Assembly: GCF_018069925.1 (NCBI RefSeq)
Contig: NZ_JAGPXB010000002.1
Span: 124,001 to 188,000 of the forward strand
Length of the DNA stretch: 64,000 bases
Reading direction: 5' to 3'
DNA from: Flavobacterium erciyesense
GTDB lineage: Bacteria > Bacteroidota > Bacteroidia > Flavobacteriales > Flavobacteriaceae
Shown in pieces: positions 53,478-62,560 of this stretch (the stretch's first letter is position 1; each line of letters starts with the position of its first letter). The translations under genes and the position numbers were made by a program. Below the pieces are notes generated by a model. It had not been told where the DNA came from and made no database searches. It saw nothing but the letters and a program-made list of their open reading frames with translations.

Positions 53478-53622
53478 CTAGCCCCGATTGAAGTGAACAG
53501 GCGCAGCGAAACAAATACTATTGTTTTGTTGCGACCAAGAGCGACCAACGGAAGCTCCTTGGGTGAAATGAAAACAAAGAATTTGTTGCTGCGAATGGTA
53601 ACAAAAAGCGGGAAAAAGCTAC
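53478..53622 (+). repeat. Flavobacterial CTAGCCCCGATTG element, copy 2
   Basis: It begins CTAGCCCCGATTGAAGTG and ends AACAAAAAGCGGGAAAAAGC. The ends match copy 1 at 47257-47340, but the interior is longer, with short complementary pieces (CGCAGCGAAACAAA and TTTGTTGCTGCG). It fills most of the 373-base gap between hisS and the permease gene. Confidence 0.6.
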
Positions 53623-53705
53623 TGATAGGAAAGTAGAAGAACAAAAAAGCAGGTTATGGTAGAAAAATGTAACGAAATAAGTCAATTGGTGTCAAACGTA
53701 GTATT

Positions 53706-54947
53706 ATGATAAAATTATTCAAAGAAAATGTTCGAATTGCCTTAGGCTCCATAAGAACACAATTGTTGCGAACGGTGCTTACGGTAATGATTATTGCTAT
53801 TGGAATCACTGCTTTAGTGAGTATTTTAACCGTTGTATCTGCCTTGGAGAACACCATTTCCTCTGATTTTGCATCGATGGGAGCCAATACTTTCAACATC
53901 AAACAATACGAAAATACTACACGTAATCGAGGTGGTGGCGAGCGCGAAATCATCAACCCGATTATTTCGTACCCAGAAGCGGTTGCTTTTAAAAATAAAT
54001 ACACTTATCCGTTTACCGAAACTTCTTTGTCCTTTACGGCTACAGCCGCGGCAGAAGTAAAATACGAAGCCACGAAAACCGATCCTGAAAATTCAATTGT
54101 AGGTGTTGATGAATATTTTATGACCAACTCCGGATTAGAGACTAGTTCAGGAAGAAATTTCACTCGCTTTGATATTGACAACAACGCTTATGTTTGTGTG
54201 GTAGGATCTGATTTTGAAAAAGGATTGCTGAAAAATGTGAACCCTATTGATAAAATAATTTCCATTCGTGGGGCAAAATTTAGAGTTATTGGCGTGCTGA
54301 AAGAGAAAGGATCTACTTTTGGTAACAGTCAAGATTTGCGTATTTTGATTCCGATTCAAGTGGCGCGTTCGTTATTTACCGCTCCTAACATCAATTATAC
54401 CGTAAGTGTTATGGTGGGCAAAAAAGAATTGCTTGAACAAGCGCTTGACAATGCTACAAGTACTATGCGACGTGTGCGAAAATTAAGCCCGGTAAAAGAC
54501 AACAACTTTGGAATTGTACGTAGCGACGATTTGATCAATCGTATTTTGGGAATCACACAATATTTGGGACTTGCCTCCTGGTTGATTGGAGTAATCACCG
54601 TTTTGGGCTCCTCGATTGCCTTGATGAATATCATGATTGTATCGGTAACTGAAAGAACGCGTGAAATTGGTGTACGTAAAGCATTAGGCGCCAAAAAAAC
54701 TACTATTGCGATTCAGTTTTTTATTGAAACTTTACTTATTGGACAATTAGGTGGACTGGTTGGAATTATTTTTGGAATTCTAATTGGCTTTGGAATTGCA
54801 ACTGCCATGAGTTTTGCCTTCGTGATTCCGTGGGGAGCGATTATGGCTGCTTTTATAACTAGTTTTATCGTGGCGATTGCATCTGGACTTTACCCTGCTA
54901 TTAAAGCGGCTGTTTTAGATCCGATTGAAGCGTTGCGATATGAATAA
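53706..54947 (+). CDS. MacB-like ABC transporter permease
   Basis: A protein of 413 residues with the MacB layout. One N-terminal helix (TVLTVMIIAIGITALVSIL) is followed by a large periplasmic MacB_PCD domain (~residues 45-260) and three C-terminal helices with the FtsX motif (VTERTREIGVRKALGAKK). MacB-type systems push substrates through outer-membrane exit ducts. The ATPase and adaptor genes are not next to it, so it must pair with a partner elsewhere. Confidence 0.9.
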   Translation: MIKLFKENVRIALGSIRTQLLRTVLTVMIIAIGITALVSILTVVSALENTISSDFASMGANTFNIKQYENTTRNRGGGEREIINPIISYPEAVAFKNKYTYPFTETSLSFTATAAAEVKYEATKTDPENSIVGVDEYFMTNSGLETSSGRNFTRFDIDNNAYVCVVGSDFEKGLLKNVNPIDKIISIRGAKFRVIGVLKEKGSTFGNSQDLRILIPIQVARSLFTAPNINYTVSVMVGKKELLEQALDNATSTMRRVRKLSPVKDNNFGIVRSDDLINRILGITQYLGLASWLIGVITVLGSSIALMNIMIVSVTERTREIGVRKALGAKKTTIAIQFFIETLLIGQLGGLVGIIFGILIGFGIATAMSFAFVIPWGAIMAAFITSFIVAIASGLYPAIKAAVLDPIEALRYE

Positions 54948-54985
54948 GAAACATTTTATAACCTAATTTGGTCGTGACCCAATAA

Positions 54986-55026
54986 AAAAAGGAGCAACAA
55001 ATCGTATTGAATTGTTGCTCCTTTTT
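54986..55026. terminator. Terminator of the MacB-like gene
   Basis: AAAAAGGAGCAACAA and TTGTTGCTCCTTTTT are perfect 15-bp complements around an 11-nt loop, 38 bases past the stop. The remaining bases up to 55221 show no feature. Confidence 0.85.
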
Positions 55027-55221
55027 AATAAGTTTTCGCCGCAACGAATTACTGTTAGATAACATTACGTTAGACTTCCGCAACCGACTTTTTTTTATAT
55101 AGTAGATTTATAGTGAATCAAGAAAAAAGTGTATTTGAATTATGGAAGTAATCTGTGGAAATCCTTTTAATCTGTAGCAAAAAAGCTATGGTAATTGCTA
55201 TGGACTAATATTCACAATAAA

Positions 55222-56076
55222 CTAATACGTAGCACGTATCATTCTATCATTACCATAAATATCTTTTTTGAGAATGATGTTTTTAAAACCCATATCCTGC
55301 AACAATCCAATCATTTCAGGGCCTAAATACTGATTGATTTCAAAAAATAGAAAGCCGTTGGGTTTTAGATTTTTCTGCGCCAATTCGGCAATTTTTCTGT
55401 AAAAAATTAACGCATTATCATTTTCAACAAAAAGCGCTAAGTGCGGCTCATAGTCCAAAACGTTTTTCTTGATTTCTACTTTCTCAAGATTACGAACGTA
55501 TGGCGGATTAGAAACGATTACATCAAACTGTTCCTGTAAATCATTTGTTTCTAGAATATTTTGATTTTTAAAAACCACATCAACTTTGTTATTTTGTGAA
55601 TTTTTTTGGGCTGTTGCCAAAGCAGCAACAGATACATCAAGTGCCATAACCTGGGCGTGAGGAATATTTTTTGCCAAAGAAATTGCAATGCAACCGCTGC
55701 CGGTACCAATGTCAATAATTCGCAGATTTTGATCTTTTGAAGATTCTTTTTGACTTTCAATAATCCAGTCAACTAACTCTTCCGTTTCAGGTCTCGGAAT
55801 CAAAACAGCTGGATTCACCTCAAAATCTAATCCGAAAAAATTGGTTTTTCCTAAAACATACTGAACAGGAATCTCCAATTTCAGCTGTACCAAATAGGCG
55901 TTCCATTGATTCAGCTGCTCTTCAGACAGCGAAAGATCAGTATTTAAAGCTAAATCAAACCTTTTGAGCTGTTGCAAATCCTCCAAGATAATGTAAAAAA
56001 AACTCTCGGCTTCTTCAGCAGAACAAATAGGTGTTAATTCTTGAATAAAATAAGCGCGATAGTCTCTGATTTTCAT
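55222..56076 (-). CDS. prmC: Peptide chain release factor N5-glutamine methyltransferase
   Basis: A protein of 284 residues. An N-terminal helical domain binds the release factor; the SAM domain begins with the GTGSGCIAI loop and has the catalytic NPPY in VSNPPYVRN. The ALIPRPETEELVDW segment is diagnostic. It methylates the GGQ glutamine of RF1 and RF2. It lies 27 bases behind the GNAT gene, probably one transcript. Confidence 0.94.
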   Translation of the reverse strand: MKIRDYRAYFIQELTPICSAEEAESFFYIILEDLQQLKRFDLALNTDLSLSEEQLNQWNAYLVQLKLEIPVQYVLGKTNFFGLDFEVNPAVLIPRPETEELVDWIIESQKESSKDQNLRIIDIGTGSGCIAISLAKNIPHAQVMALDVSVAALATAQKNSQNNKVDVVFKNQNILETNDLQEQFDVIVSNPPYVRNLEKVEIKKNVLDYEPHLALFVENDNALIFYRKIAELAQKNLKPNGFLFFEINQYLGPEMIGLLQDMGFKNIILKKDIYGNDRMIRATY

Positions 56077-56103
56077 GGAAAGGAGGTTTGAAAAATGGGG
56101 TAA

Positions 56104-56595
56104 TTAGGCGTTTAAATCTTTTAGCATCCAGATCGGACAACTACTATGACCTGTGCAACCCATTGGCTCCGAAAGGGATTCAAAACCTACTTTTTTATAG
56201 AGCTTTTGAGCATCAGTCATAAACGGCATTGTTTCGAGGTAGCATTTATCAAACCCCATATTTTTGGCGCTCTGCAAACACAACAACATCATTTCGTGAC
56301 CAATTCCTAATCCGCGTGTTTGTGGCAGGAAATACATTTTTTGCAATTCACAAATATTGTCGGTTTGGTTGGCCAAAGGTGCAATTCCGGCTACACCCAC
56401 AATCGTCTCTTGATGTTCTACCACATAATAAATCGATCTTGGTTTACTGTACTCCTCAAACATCAAATCAAGATACGGATCCTCGTAAGCAGTACCTACT
56501 TTTGGGATGTTCATTTCGTCAAAAATAGCACGGATTAGTGCTGCAACAGCAGGATTATCTTGCTTTTCGATCTTTCTGATGGTGTAATTTTCCAT
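56104..56595 (-). CDS. GNAT-family N-acetyltransferase
   Basis: ATG 56595 (163 residues, MENYTIRKIEK) is preferred to a TTG four codons earlier. The acetyl-CoA loop is QTRGLGIGHEMM, and a MGFDKCYLETMPFM strand follows. The ending GCTGHSSCPIWML is a Cys-rich tail seen in a subgroup of these enzymes. The substrate is unknown. Confidence 0.88.
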   Translation of the reverse strand: MENYTIRKIEKQDNPAVAALIRAIFDEMNIPKVGTAYEDPYLDLMFEEYSKPRSIYYVVEHQETIVGVAGIAPLANQTDNICELQKMYFLPQTRGLGIGHEMMLLCLQSAKNMGFDKCYLETMPFMTDAQKLYKKVGFESLSEPMGCTGHSSCPIWMLKDLNA

Positions 56596-56618
56596 TTTAT
56601 GAGCCAATTATTTATTGG

Positions 56619-56626
56619 CAAAAATA
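56619..56626 (-). promoter_or_regulatory. TAnnTTTG promoter for GNAT-prmC
   Basis: Reads TATTTTTG on the minus strand, exact match, 23 bases before ATG 56595. It is divergent from the ribD promoter. Confidence 0.55.
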
Positions 56627-56686
56627 GAAATACTTTATGACAAATTTTTGAATAGTTCAAAACAAAAACATCCGCTGAAAAATTAG

Positions 56687-56694
56687 TACTTTTG
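56687..56694 (+). promoter_or_regulatory. TAnnTTTG promoter for ribD
   Basis: TACTTTTG, exact match, ends 4 bases before the GTG at 56699. Transcription should start at or near the start codon, so the message may be leaderless. Confidence 0.55.
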
Positions 56695-56698
56695 CGCC

Positions 56699-57757
56699 GT
56701 GAACAAACATGAAAAATACATACAGCGCTGCATCGAATTAGCCAAAAATGGCTTGGGTACGACCTACCCAAATCCAATGGTAGGAAGTGTAATTGTGTAC
56801 AATGATACTATTATTGGCGAGGGTTGGCATAAAAAAGCGGGACAGGCTCATGCCGAAGTAAACGCCATTGCATCAGTAAAAGACAAAAGCTTGCTTGCAA
56901 AAGCGACTATTTATGTCAGCTTGGAACCTTGCAGTCATTTCGGGAAAACACCACCTTGTAGTGATTTAATTGTGAACACTAAAATTCCGAACGTCGTCAT
57001 CGGGACGGTAGATCCTAATGTAAAAGTAGCCGGGAACGGAATTAAAAAATTGGTCGAAAACGGCATTAACGTCACAGTTGGGATATTAGAAAAAGAGTGC
57101 AACGAATTGAACAAGCGTTTTTTTACTTTTCACCAAAAAAAACGACCATTTATAATCTTGAAATGGGCGCAAAGTCGTGATGGCTTTTTGGCGCCTTTGC
57201 AAAAAGAAATAACGGCACCGGTTTGGCTTACCTCTGATCACTCAAGACAATTGGTTCACAAATGGCGCACCGAAGAGCAAGCGATACTTGTTGGTGCACA
57301 AACGGTATTGGATGACAATCCAAAACTCAACGCCAGAGATTGGTTTGGTTTGCAACCCACACGAGTGGTTATTGACCCAAACAATCGAGTTTTAACTTCA
57401 AATGCTGTGCTAAACGACCAGCAAAAAACAATTGTTTTTACTCGAAATCAAAATCTTCCAAACACTGAAAACACCACTTATGTCACGATTGATTTTGATC
57501 AAAATAGTGTAGCACAAATGATGCAACATTTATACGAGCAAGAACTACAATCGGTAATCATTGAAGGTGGCAGACATACTTTGCAAGCCTTTATTGATTG
57601 TGGAATATGGGACGAAGCGCGTATTTTTACCAGCAAAACACAGTTGGGAAATGGTATCAAAGCACCCTCTTTTCCTTATTTTAGCTCGACAGAAGAACAA
57701 ATAGCAACTGATCAACTTGTAATTGTTAACAATCATGATTCAATCGATAGTATTTGA
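56699..57757 (+). CDS. ribD: Bifunctional riboflavin biosynthesis deaminase/reductase
   Basis: A protein of 352 residues that starts at GTG (NKHEKYIQRCIELAKNG). The deaminase domain has zinc ligands in HAEVNA and PCSHFGKTPPC; the reductase domain begins near residue 150 (RPFIILKWAQSRDGF) and includes VIIEGGRHTLQ. It carries out the second and third steps of riboflavin synthesis. No FMN riboswitch precedes it. It overlaps the next gene by 23 bases. Confidence 0.94.
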   Translation: MNKHEKYIQRCIELAKNGLGTTYPNPMVGSVIVYNDTIIGEGWHKKAGQAHAEVNAIASVKDKSLLAKATIYVSLEPCSHFGKTPPCSDLIVNTKIPNVVIGTVDPNVKVAGNGIKKLVENGINVTVGILEKECNELNKRFFTFHQKKRPFIILKWAQSRDGFLAPLQKEITAPVWLTSDHSRQLVHKWRTEEQAILVGAQTVLDDNPKLNARDWFGLQPTRVVIDPNNRVLTSNAVLNDQQKTIVFTRNQNLPNTENTTYVTIDFDQNSVAQMMQHLYEQELQSVIIEGGRHTLQAFIDCGIWDEARIFTSKTQLGNGIKAPSFPYFSSTEEQIATDQLVIVNNHDSIDSI

Positions 57758-58337
57758 TTTTGGCGATATTTTTATCAATTTAGATAAACAAGCCACTTTA
57801 AGCGCTCTAGAAAAACTAGGTTTACAAAAATGGAATGCTACTCTTGATGAACTTAATGAACAGTTTGAACGTGGCGAAATATCCCGAAACGTATTCTTGC
57901 AAGGATTACAACAGCAACTTCACGATGCTACTCAAGACCAGATATTGGAAGCTTGGAATGCTGTTTTATTGGATTTTCCGCAACACCGCTTGACCTTTTT
58001 AAAAGCGCTTTCTAAAAAATACCGTTTGTTTTTATTATCGAATACAGATTCTATTCATATATCGTATTTTGAACAACAAAACGGAAAAGGCTTTTACGAG
58101 GCTTTTTATAATTGTTTTGAAAAAATTTATTTTTCTTTTGAAATGGGCATGCGCAAACCTGATTCTGCCATTTATCAACGCGTACTTAATGAGCAACAAC
58201 TTGACCCTGCAACCGTTTTATTTGTAGATGACAAAAAAGAAAACACCGATGCTGCGGCAGAGCTAGGAATCAAAGTGTGGAATTTACAAGTGGGCCAAGA
58301 AGATGTTACGGAACTTTACGAAAAAGACCTACTTTAA
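57735..58337 (+). CDS. HAD-superfamily hydrolase (HAD-IA, YihX-like)
   Basis: ATG 57735 (200 residues) is chosen over TTG 57723 since it starts right at the HAD strand MIQSIVFDFGDIFINLD. Other motifs: LLSNTDS (motif II), GMRKPD (motif III Lys) and LFVDDKKEN (motif IV). The substrate is unknown. It might supply the phosphatase step of riboflavin synthesis, which is often done by HAD enzymes. That idea rests only on its overlap with ribD. Confidence 0.85.
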   Translation: MIQSIVFDFGDIFINLDKQATLSALEKLGLQKWNATLDELNEQFERGEISRNVFLQGLQQQLHDATQDQILEAWNAVLLDFPQHRLTFLKALSKKYRLFLLSNTDSIHISYFEQQNGKGFYEAFYNCFEKIYFSFEMGMRKPDSAIYQRVLNEQQLDPATVLFVDDKKENTDAAAELGIKVWNLQVGQEDVTELYEKDLL

Positions 58338-58379
58338 AAGAATACATTTCGAATTCATAACTACACCAATCACACTTCG

Positions 58380-59003
58380 TTGAAAGATACCTACCTCACT
58401 ATTGCCAATCCTACTGAAGAAATTCTGTTTAAAGAAAAAAATAGTAAATTTTACGGATACGCTTTTCCAATCACACACGAAGAAGAGCTAAAACCGATAC
58501 TTGAAACCCTACGAAAAACACATCCGCAAGCAGGGCATTTTTGCTACGCTTACCAGTTAGGAACCGAACAAACTACTTACCGCGCTAATGACGACGGAGA
58601 ACCAAGTAATAGCGCTGGAATGCCAATTTATGGTCAAATTCAGTCTTTCGGCTTAACTAATTTACTTGTTGTTGTGGCTCGAATTTATGGTGGAGTAAAA
58701 TTGGGTGTAGGCGGATTAATTTCAGCCTATAAAACCACAGCACAAGAAGTTTTAAAAGAAGCCAGCATCATCGAAAAAACAGTCGATAGCGAATTTATAA
58801 TCGAATTTGACTACCAAAACATGAACAAAGTCATGCGCGTGATTAAAGAAAAAAAACTAGAAATCGTGGCTCAGGAGATGAAAATAAATCCTGAAACGGA
58901 TGCGCCCTTAGGTGTAATTACGATAAAAACACGCAAAAAAAATGCCGAAATTACTTTCGACATTTTCAATTCTATGTTTGAAATTAACATCAAAAGAGCT
59001 TAA
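58380..59003 (+). CDS. IMPACT/YigZ family protein
   Basis: A protein of 207 residues, starting at TTG. The IMPACT domain has the pattern THPQAGHFCYAYQLG, then RANDDGEPSNSAGMPIYGQI and ARIYGGVKLGVGGLISAY; a small C-terminal DUF1949 domain follows. The eukaryotic relative controls the Gcn2 kinase; the bacterial role is unclear, possibly linked to ribosomes. Same strand as the ribD-HAD pair, 42 bases on. Confidence 0.9.
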   Translation: MKDTYLTIANPTEEILFKEKNSKFYGYAFPITHEEELKPILETLRKTHPQAGHFCYAYQLGTEQTTYRANDDGEPSNSAGMPIYGQIQSFGLTNLLVVVARIYGGVKLGVGGLISAYKTTAQEVLKEASIIEKTVDSEFIIEFDYQNMNKVMRVIKEKKLEIVAQEMKINPETDAPLGVITIKTRKKNAEITFDIFNSMFEINIKRA

Positions 59004-59034
59004 AATTAGGTCTTAAAATTGCATTTTTCGCGCT

Positions 59035-59439
59035 TTACTCGATCGTTTTTAGCAATTCCAAAATGTAATCAGGCGGAGCGGTAGCTTTTCCTGTTTTTAA
59101 GGACACAAAAACCAGAATAAATTGGGCCGTTGTTAATAACTCACCACCTTCATTATGGATTTCGCAATCAAATTCAATCTTTACTGAACTTTGACTTTTA
59201 AATGTTGTATGAACTGTTAAAAGTTCATCATATCGCGCCGATTTTTTGTAATTGATATTCATTGAAACAATTGGCAAAGCAATACCACTTTTTTCCATCT
59301 CTTTATATGAAATCCCTTTGTTTCTAAGCCATTCCACTCTTCCAATCTCAAAATAAGGGATATAATTTCCGTGATAAACAACTCCCATTTGGTCTGTTTC
59401 TGAGTATCGAACTCGAACTTCTACTTGATGACTTTTCAT
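59035..59439 (-). CDS. Acyl-CoA thioesterase (YbgC/4HBT type)
   Basis: A protein of 134 residues with one hotdog domain. The start VRVRYSETDQMGVVYHGNY holds the catalytic Asp of the YbgC/4-hydroxybenzoyl-CoA thioesterase group. The substrate is not known. It is convergent with the IMPACT gene and divergent from dnaA. Confidence 0.9.
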   Translation of the reverse strand: MKSHQVEVRVRYSETDQMGVVYHGNYIPYFEIGRVEWLRNKGISYKEMEKSGIALPIVSMNINYKKSARYDELLTVHTTFKSQSSVKIEFDCEIHNEGGELLTTAQFILVFVSLKTGKATAPPDYILELLKTIE

Positions 59440-59623
59440 TATATTTATATTAAAATTTGAATTAAAAAAAGGTGCCTTACAACAATATTTTGAAAAATTA
59501 CCACCCCATATATTTTTTTTTAAAAAAATTTGTTCACATATTTGTTACCCCAAAAATAAGTAACCAAACATCTTTCTTTTAGTAAGCTAAAAGTTACAAA
59601 ACAAAACAATTTATTTAGAATAT

Positions 59624-61051
59624 ATGAACAAAACTGCTCAATCAGTATGGGAAAACTGTTTGTCTTTTATAAAGGACAACATTCAAGACCAAGCTTACAA
59701 AACTTGGTTCGAACCAATCAAATCAGTTGAACTTACCGATAACGCATTGTATATTCAAGTACCAAGTAAATTTTTTTACGAGTGGCTCGAAGAACACTAT
59801 GTAAAATTATTGAAAGTGGCACTTACTAAAGAACTAGGCAAAAATGCAAAGTTACTTTATAAAATTAGAATGGAAAACACTTATGGCAACAAACAACCGT
59901 TTACTGAACAGTTGCCAAGTGCCAATAGAGTTCCTATGAAACCACAGGAAGTTGATGCTCCATTCAAAAACTTAAATCCAGAACTTAAAAACCCATTTGT
60001 AATTCCTGGGATTCGTAATTTAAAAATCGAATCGCAATTAAACGCGAATTACAGTTTTGATAATTTCTTAGAAGGAGATTCTAACCGTTTAGCTCGTTCA
60101 GCAGGTATGGCTGTGGCTAACAAACCGGGTGGAACTTCATTCAATCCTTTACTGATTTTTGGTGGAGTTGGTTTAGGAAAAACACACTTGGCGCACGCTA
60201 TTGGTGTTGAGATCAAAGACAAATATCCTGAGAAAACAGTTTTATACATTTCAGCTGAAATTTTCACACAACAATACATCGACTCTGTAAAGAAAAACAA
60301 CAGAAACGATTTTATTCACTTCTATCAATTAATCGATGTTTTGATTATAGATGATGTTCAGTTTTTATCAGGTAAATCAGGAACGCAGGACGTATTTTTC
60401 CATATTTTTAATTACCTGCACCAAAACGGAAAGCAAGTTATTTTAACTTCGGATAAAGCGCCTGTTGACATGCAAGACATTGAACAACGTTTGTTGTCTC
60501 GTTTCAAATGGGGATTATCTGCTGAATTGCATCAACCAGATTACGAAACTCGTATTTCTATCTTAAAGAATATTTTGTACCGCGATGGTGTTGAAATTCC
60601 AGAAGACATCATTGAATACGTGGCTCGCAACATCAAATCAAATGTTCGTGAACTTGAAGGAGCCATTATTTCATTGATCGCACAATCTTCTTTCAATAAA
60701 AAAGAAGTAACCATCGAATTGGCCAAAAGTGTTGTAGAGAAGTTTGTTAAAAATGTAAAAAGAGAAATCTCTATTGATTACATTCAAAAAATCGTATCGG
60801 ATTATTTCCAATTGGATTTAGAAACGCTTCAATCGAAAACGCGTAAACGCCATGTGGTGCAAGCCCGACAATTGGCCATGTTTTTTGCAAAAAAATTCAC
60901 CAAGGCTTCTTTGGCAAACATTGGTTCTCAAATAGGAGATCGTGATCACGCTACTGTATTGCACGCATGCAAAACCGTTGACAATTTGGTTGCAACCGAC
61001 AAACAATTCAAAAAGTTTGTAGACGACATCAACAAAAAACTAACTTTGTAA
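59624..61051 (+). CDS. dnaA: Chromosomal replication initiator DnaA
   Basis: A protein of 475 residues with all four domains. Domain I (1-85) includes TWFEPIKSVEL. The AAA+ domain has Walker A GGVGLGKTH (~residues 178-186) and Walker B LIIDDVQFL. The C-terminal DNA-binding domain has the signature GDRDHATVLHA. It opens the origin in its ATP form. There is no cluster of TTATCCACA boxes upstream and dnaN is not beside it, so the origin is probably elsewhere. Confidence 0.97.
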   Translation: MNKTAQSVWENCLSFIKDNIQDQAYKTWFEPIKSVELTDNALYIQVPSKFFYEWLEEHYVKLLKVALTKELGKNAKLLYKIRMENTYGNKQPFTEQLPSANRVPMKPQEVDAPFKNLNPELKNPFVIPGIRNLKIESQLNANYSFDNFLEGDSNRLARSAGMAVANKPGGTSFNPLLIFGGVGLGKTHLAHAIGVEIKDKYPEKTVLYISAEIFTQQYIDSVKKNNRNDFIHFYQLIDVLIIDDVQFLSGKSGTQDVFFHIFNYLHQNGKQVILTSDKAPVDMQDIEQRLLSRFKWGLSAELHQPDYETRISILKNILYRDGVEIPEDIIEYVARNIKSNVRELEGAIISLIAQSSFNKKEVTIELAKSVVEKFVKNVKREISIDYIQKIVSDYFQLDLETLQSKTRKRHVVQARQLAMFFAKKFTKASLANIGSQIGDRDHATVLHACKTVDNLVATDKQFKKFVDDINKKLTL

Positions 61052-61058
61052 TAGCATC

Positions 61059-61529
61059 ATGTCCGTAAAAGTTTTAATGGTTTGTTTAGGAAATATTTGC
61101 CGTTCACCATTGGCCGAAGGCATTTTAGCATCTAAACTTCCCAAAGATCTTTTCACCGTTGACTCCGCTGGTACGGGCGCTTGGCACGTAGGCAATGGCC
61201 CAGATGAACGCTCTATTGCGGTAGCTCGCAAAAACAACATCGACATCACACAGCAACGTGGCAGACAGTTTAGTGAATCTGATTTTGATAGCTTTGATCA
61301 CATCTACGTGATGGATAGTTCAAATTACAAAAATGTTATACGACTTGCTCGTAACACAGAAGAAGCGGCTAAAGTAAAAATGATTTTGAATGAAATATTT
61401 CCAGGTGAAAATGTAGATGTTCCAGATCCGTATTACGGTTTGAATAATGGTTTTGATATGGTTTATCAAATGCTAGATCAAGCTTGTGATGAAATTGCAA
61501 AAAAGCTATTGGCTCAAAATTCAAATTAA
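61059..61529 (+). CDS. Low-molecular-weight protein-tyrosine-phosphatase
   Basis: A protein of 156 residues with the P-loop CLGNICRSP near the start (Cys nucleophile, Arg) and the late DPYYG motif with the general-acid Asp. It removes phosphate from tyrosines, or from arginine in some relatives. It begins only 7 bases after dnaA, so it is likely cotranscribed. Confidence 0.93.
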   Translation: MSVKVLMVCLGNICRSPLAEGILASKLPKDLFTVDSAGTGAWHVGNGPDERSIAVARKNNIDITQQRGRQFSESDFDSFDHIYVMDSSNYKNVIRLARNTEEAAKVKMILNEIFPGENVDVPDPYYGLNNGFDMVYQMLDQACDEIAKKLLAQNSN

Positions 61530-61611
61530 TTCCATTTTATAGTCGTTCAATTCTAGTTAGAAATAAAATTGAACCGTCAGCAGTTCTTTTTACATTTTAC
61601 AAATCTATTTT

Positions 61612-62334
61612 ATGCAATCAACCAACACTTTTGGCAAACTATATCTAATTCCAACAACCATGGGCGATTGTGACCCGATGGATGTGTTGCCACAAACTAT
61701 AAAAAGAAGTATTGAACTGATTGATCATTATATTGTAGAAAACGACAAAACCGCTCGGAAATCAATAAAACTGGTTGTTCCTGAAAAAAAGCAATCAGAA
61801 TTGAAGCTTTTTGTTTTAAATAAACACACTGAAACCAAAGAGCATCTTGACTTTATAAAACCTTTACTTGCTGGCGAGAACATGGGTTTAATGAGCGAAG
61901 CAGGTTGCCCTGGAGTAGCTGATCCTGGCGCTGTAATTGTAAAACTAGCGCACGATAGAGGCATTCAAGTTATTCCATTAGTTGGTCCTTCATCTATCCT
62001 TTTGGCAATGATGGCCTCCGGCATGAACGGTCAAAGTTTTACGTTTCACGGCTACTTACCAATTGAAAAAGACGAAAAGAAAGCCAGCTTTAAAACCTTA
62101 GAGCGCGTTTCTTTTGAAAAAAATCAGTCTCAAATTTTTATTGAAACTCCTTATCGCAACAACAAACTGCTAGAAGATTTAATTCAAGTTTTACATCCCG
62201 AAACCTTGTTGTGCATTGCTACTGACATTACTTTACCAACAGAATACATTCGAACTAAAAAAATTGCCGCTTGGAAAAAGGAATCCATAGATTTACATAA
62301 GCGTCCTACCATTTTTATCATTCATAAAATGTAA
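61612..62334 (+). CDS. RsmI-like tetrapyrrole-methylase family methyltransferase
   Basis: A protein of 240 residues with the tetrapyrrole (corrin/porphyrin) methylase fold: MSEAGCPGVADPGA, VPLVGPSS-type loop (IPLVGPSSILLAMMASGMNG) and IFIETPYRNN. It resembles RsmI, which 2'-O-methylates C1402 of 16S rRNA, but it is shorter than the ~280 residues of E. coli RsmI and lacks its C-terminal extension. A different RNA or small-molecule target is possible. Confidence 0.85.
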   Translation: MQSTNTFGKLYLIPTTMGDCDPMDVLPQTIKRSIELIDHYIVENDKTARKSIKLVVPEKKQSELKLFVLNKHTETKEHLDFIKPLLAGENMGLMSEAGCPGVADPGAVIVKLAHDRGIQVIPLVGPSSILLAMMASGMNGQSFTFHGYLPIEKDEKKASFKTLERVSFEKNQSQIFIETPYRNNKLLEDLIQVLHPETLLCIATDITLPTEYIRTKKIAAWKKESIDLHKRPTIFIIHKM

Positions 62335-62560
62335 AAATTGTTTTTTTATATGTTAGCTTTAAGTTGTTAACGCAAGAACATTGTAAAAGAAACTCTTTAT
62401 TTTTATTCTGTTTTGCAAATAGTCTTGCGAGTTTTTATTCTGTAAAAAAACAACTTCTGACGGAAAAAAAATCTGCTTTACACAACAATTTCATAGCAAA
62501 TTTTGCAGCAAAATTTACTTTAAATTAGCTATATTGAGGTCCTAATTTGGCACCTTAACT

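Noticed and set aside
56640-56700. FMN riboswitch ahead of ribD
   Set aside because: The promoter sits directly at the start codon, leaving no room for a leader, and no RFN-type conserved blocks are visible.
59440-59623. Replication origin next to dnaA
   Set aside because: AT-rich, but only one weak box-like word (TTGTTCACA) and no TTATCCACA cluster; dnaN and other origin neighbours are missing.
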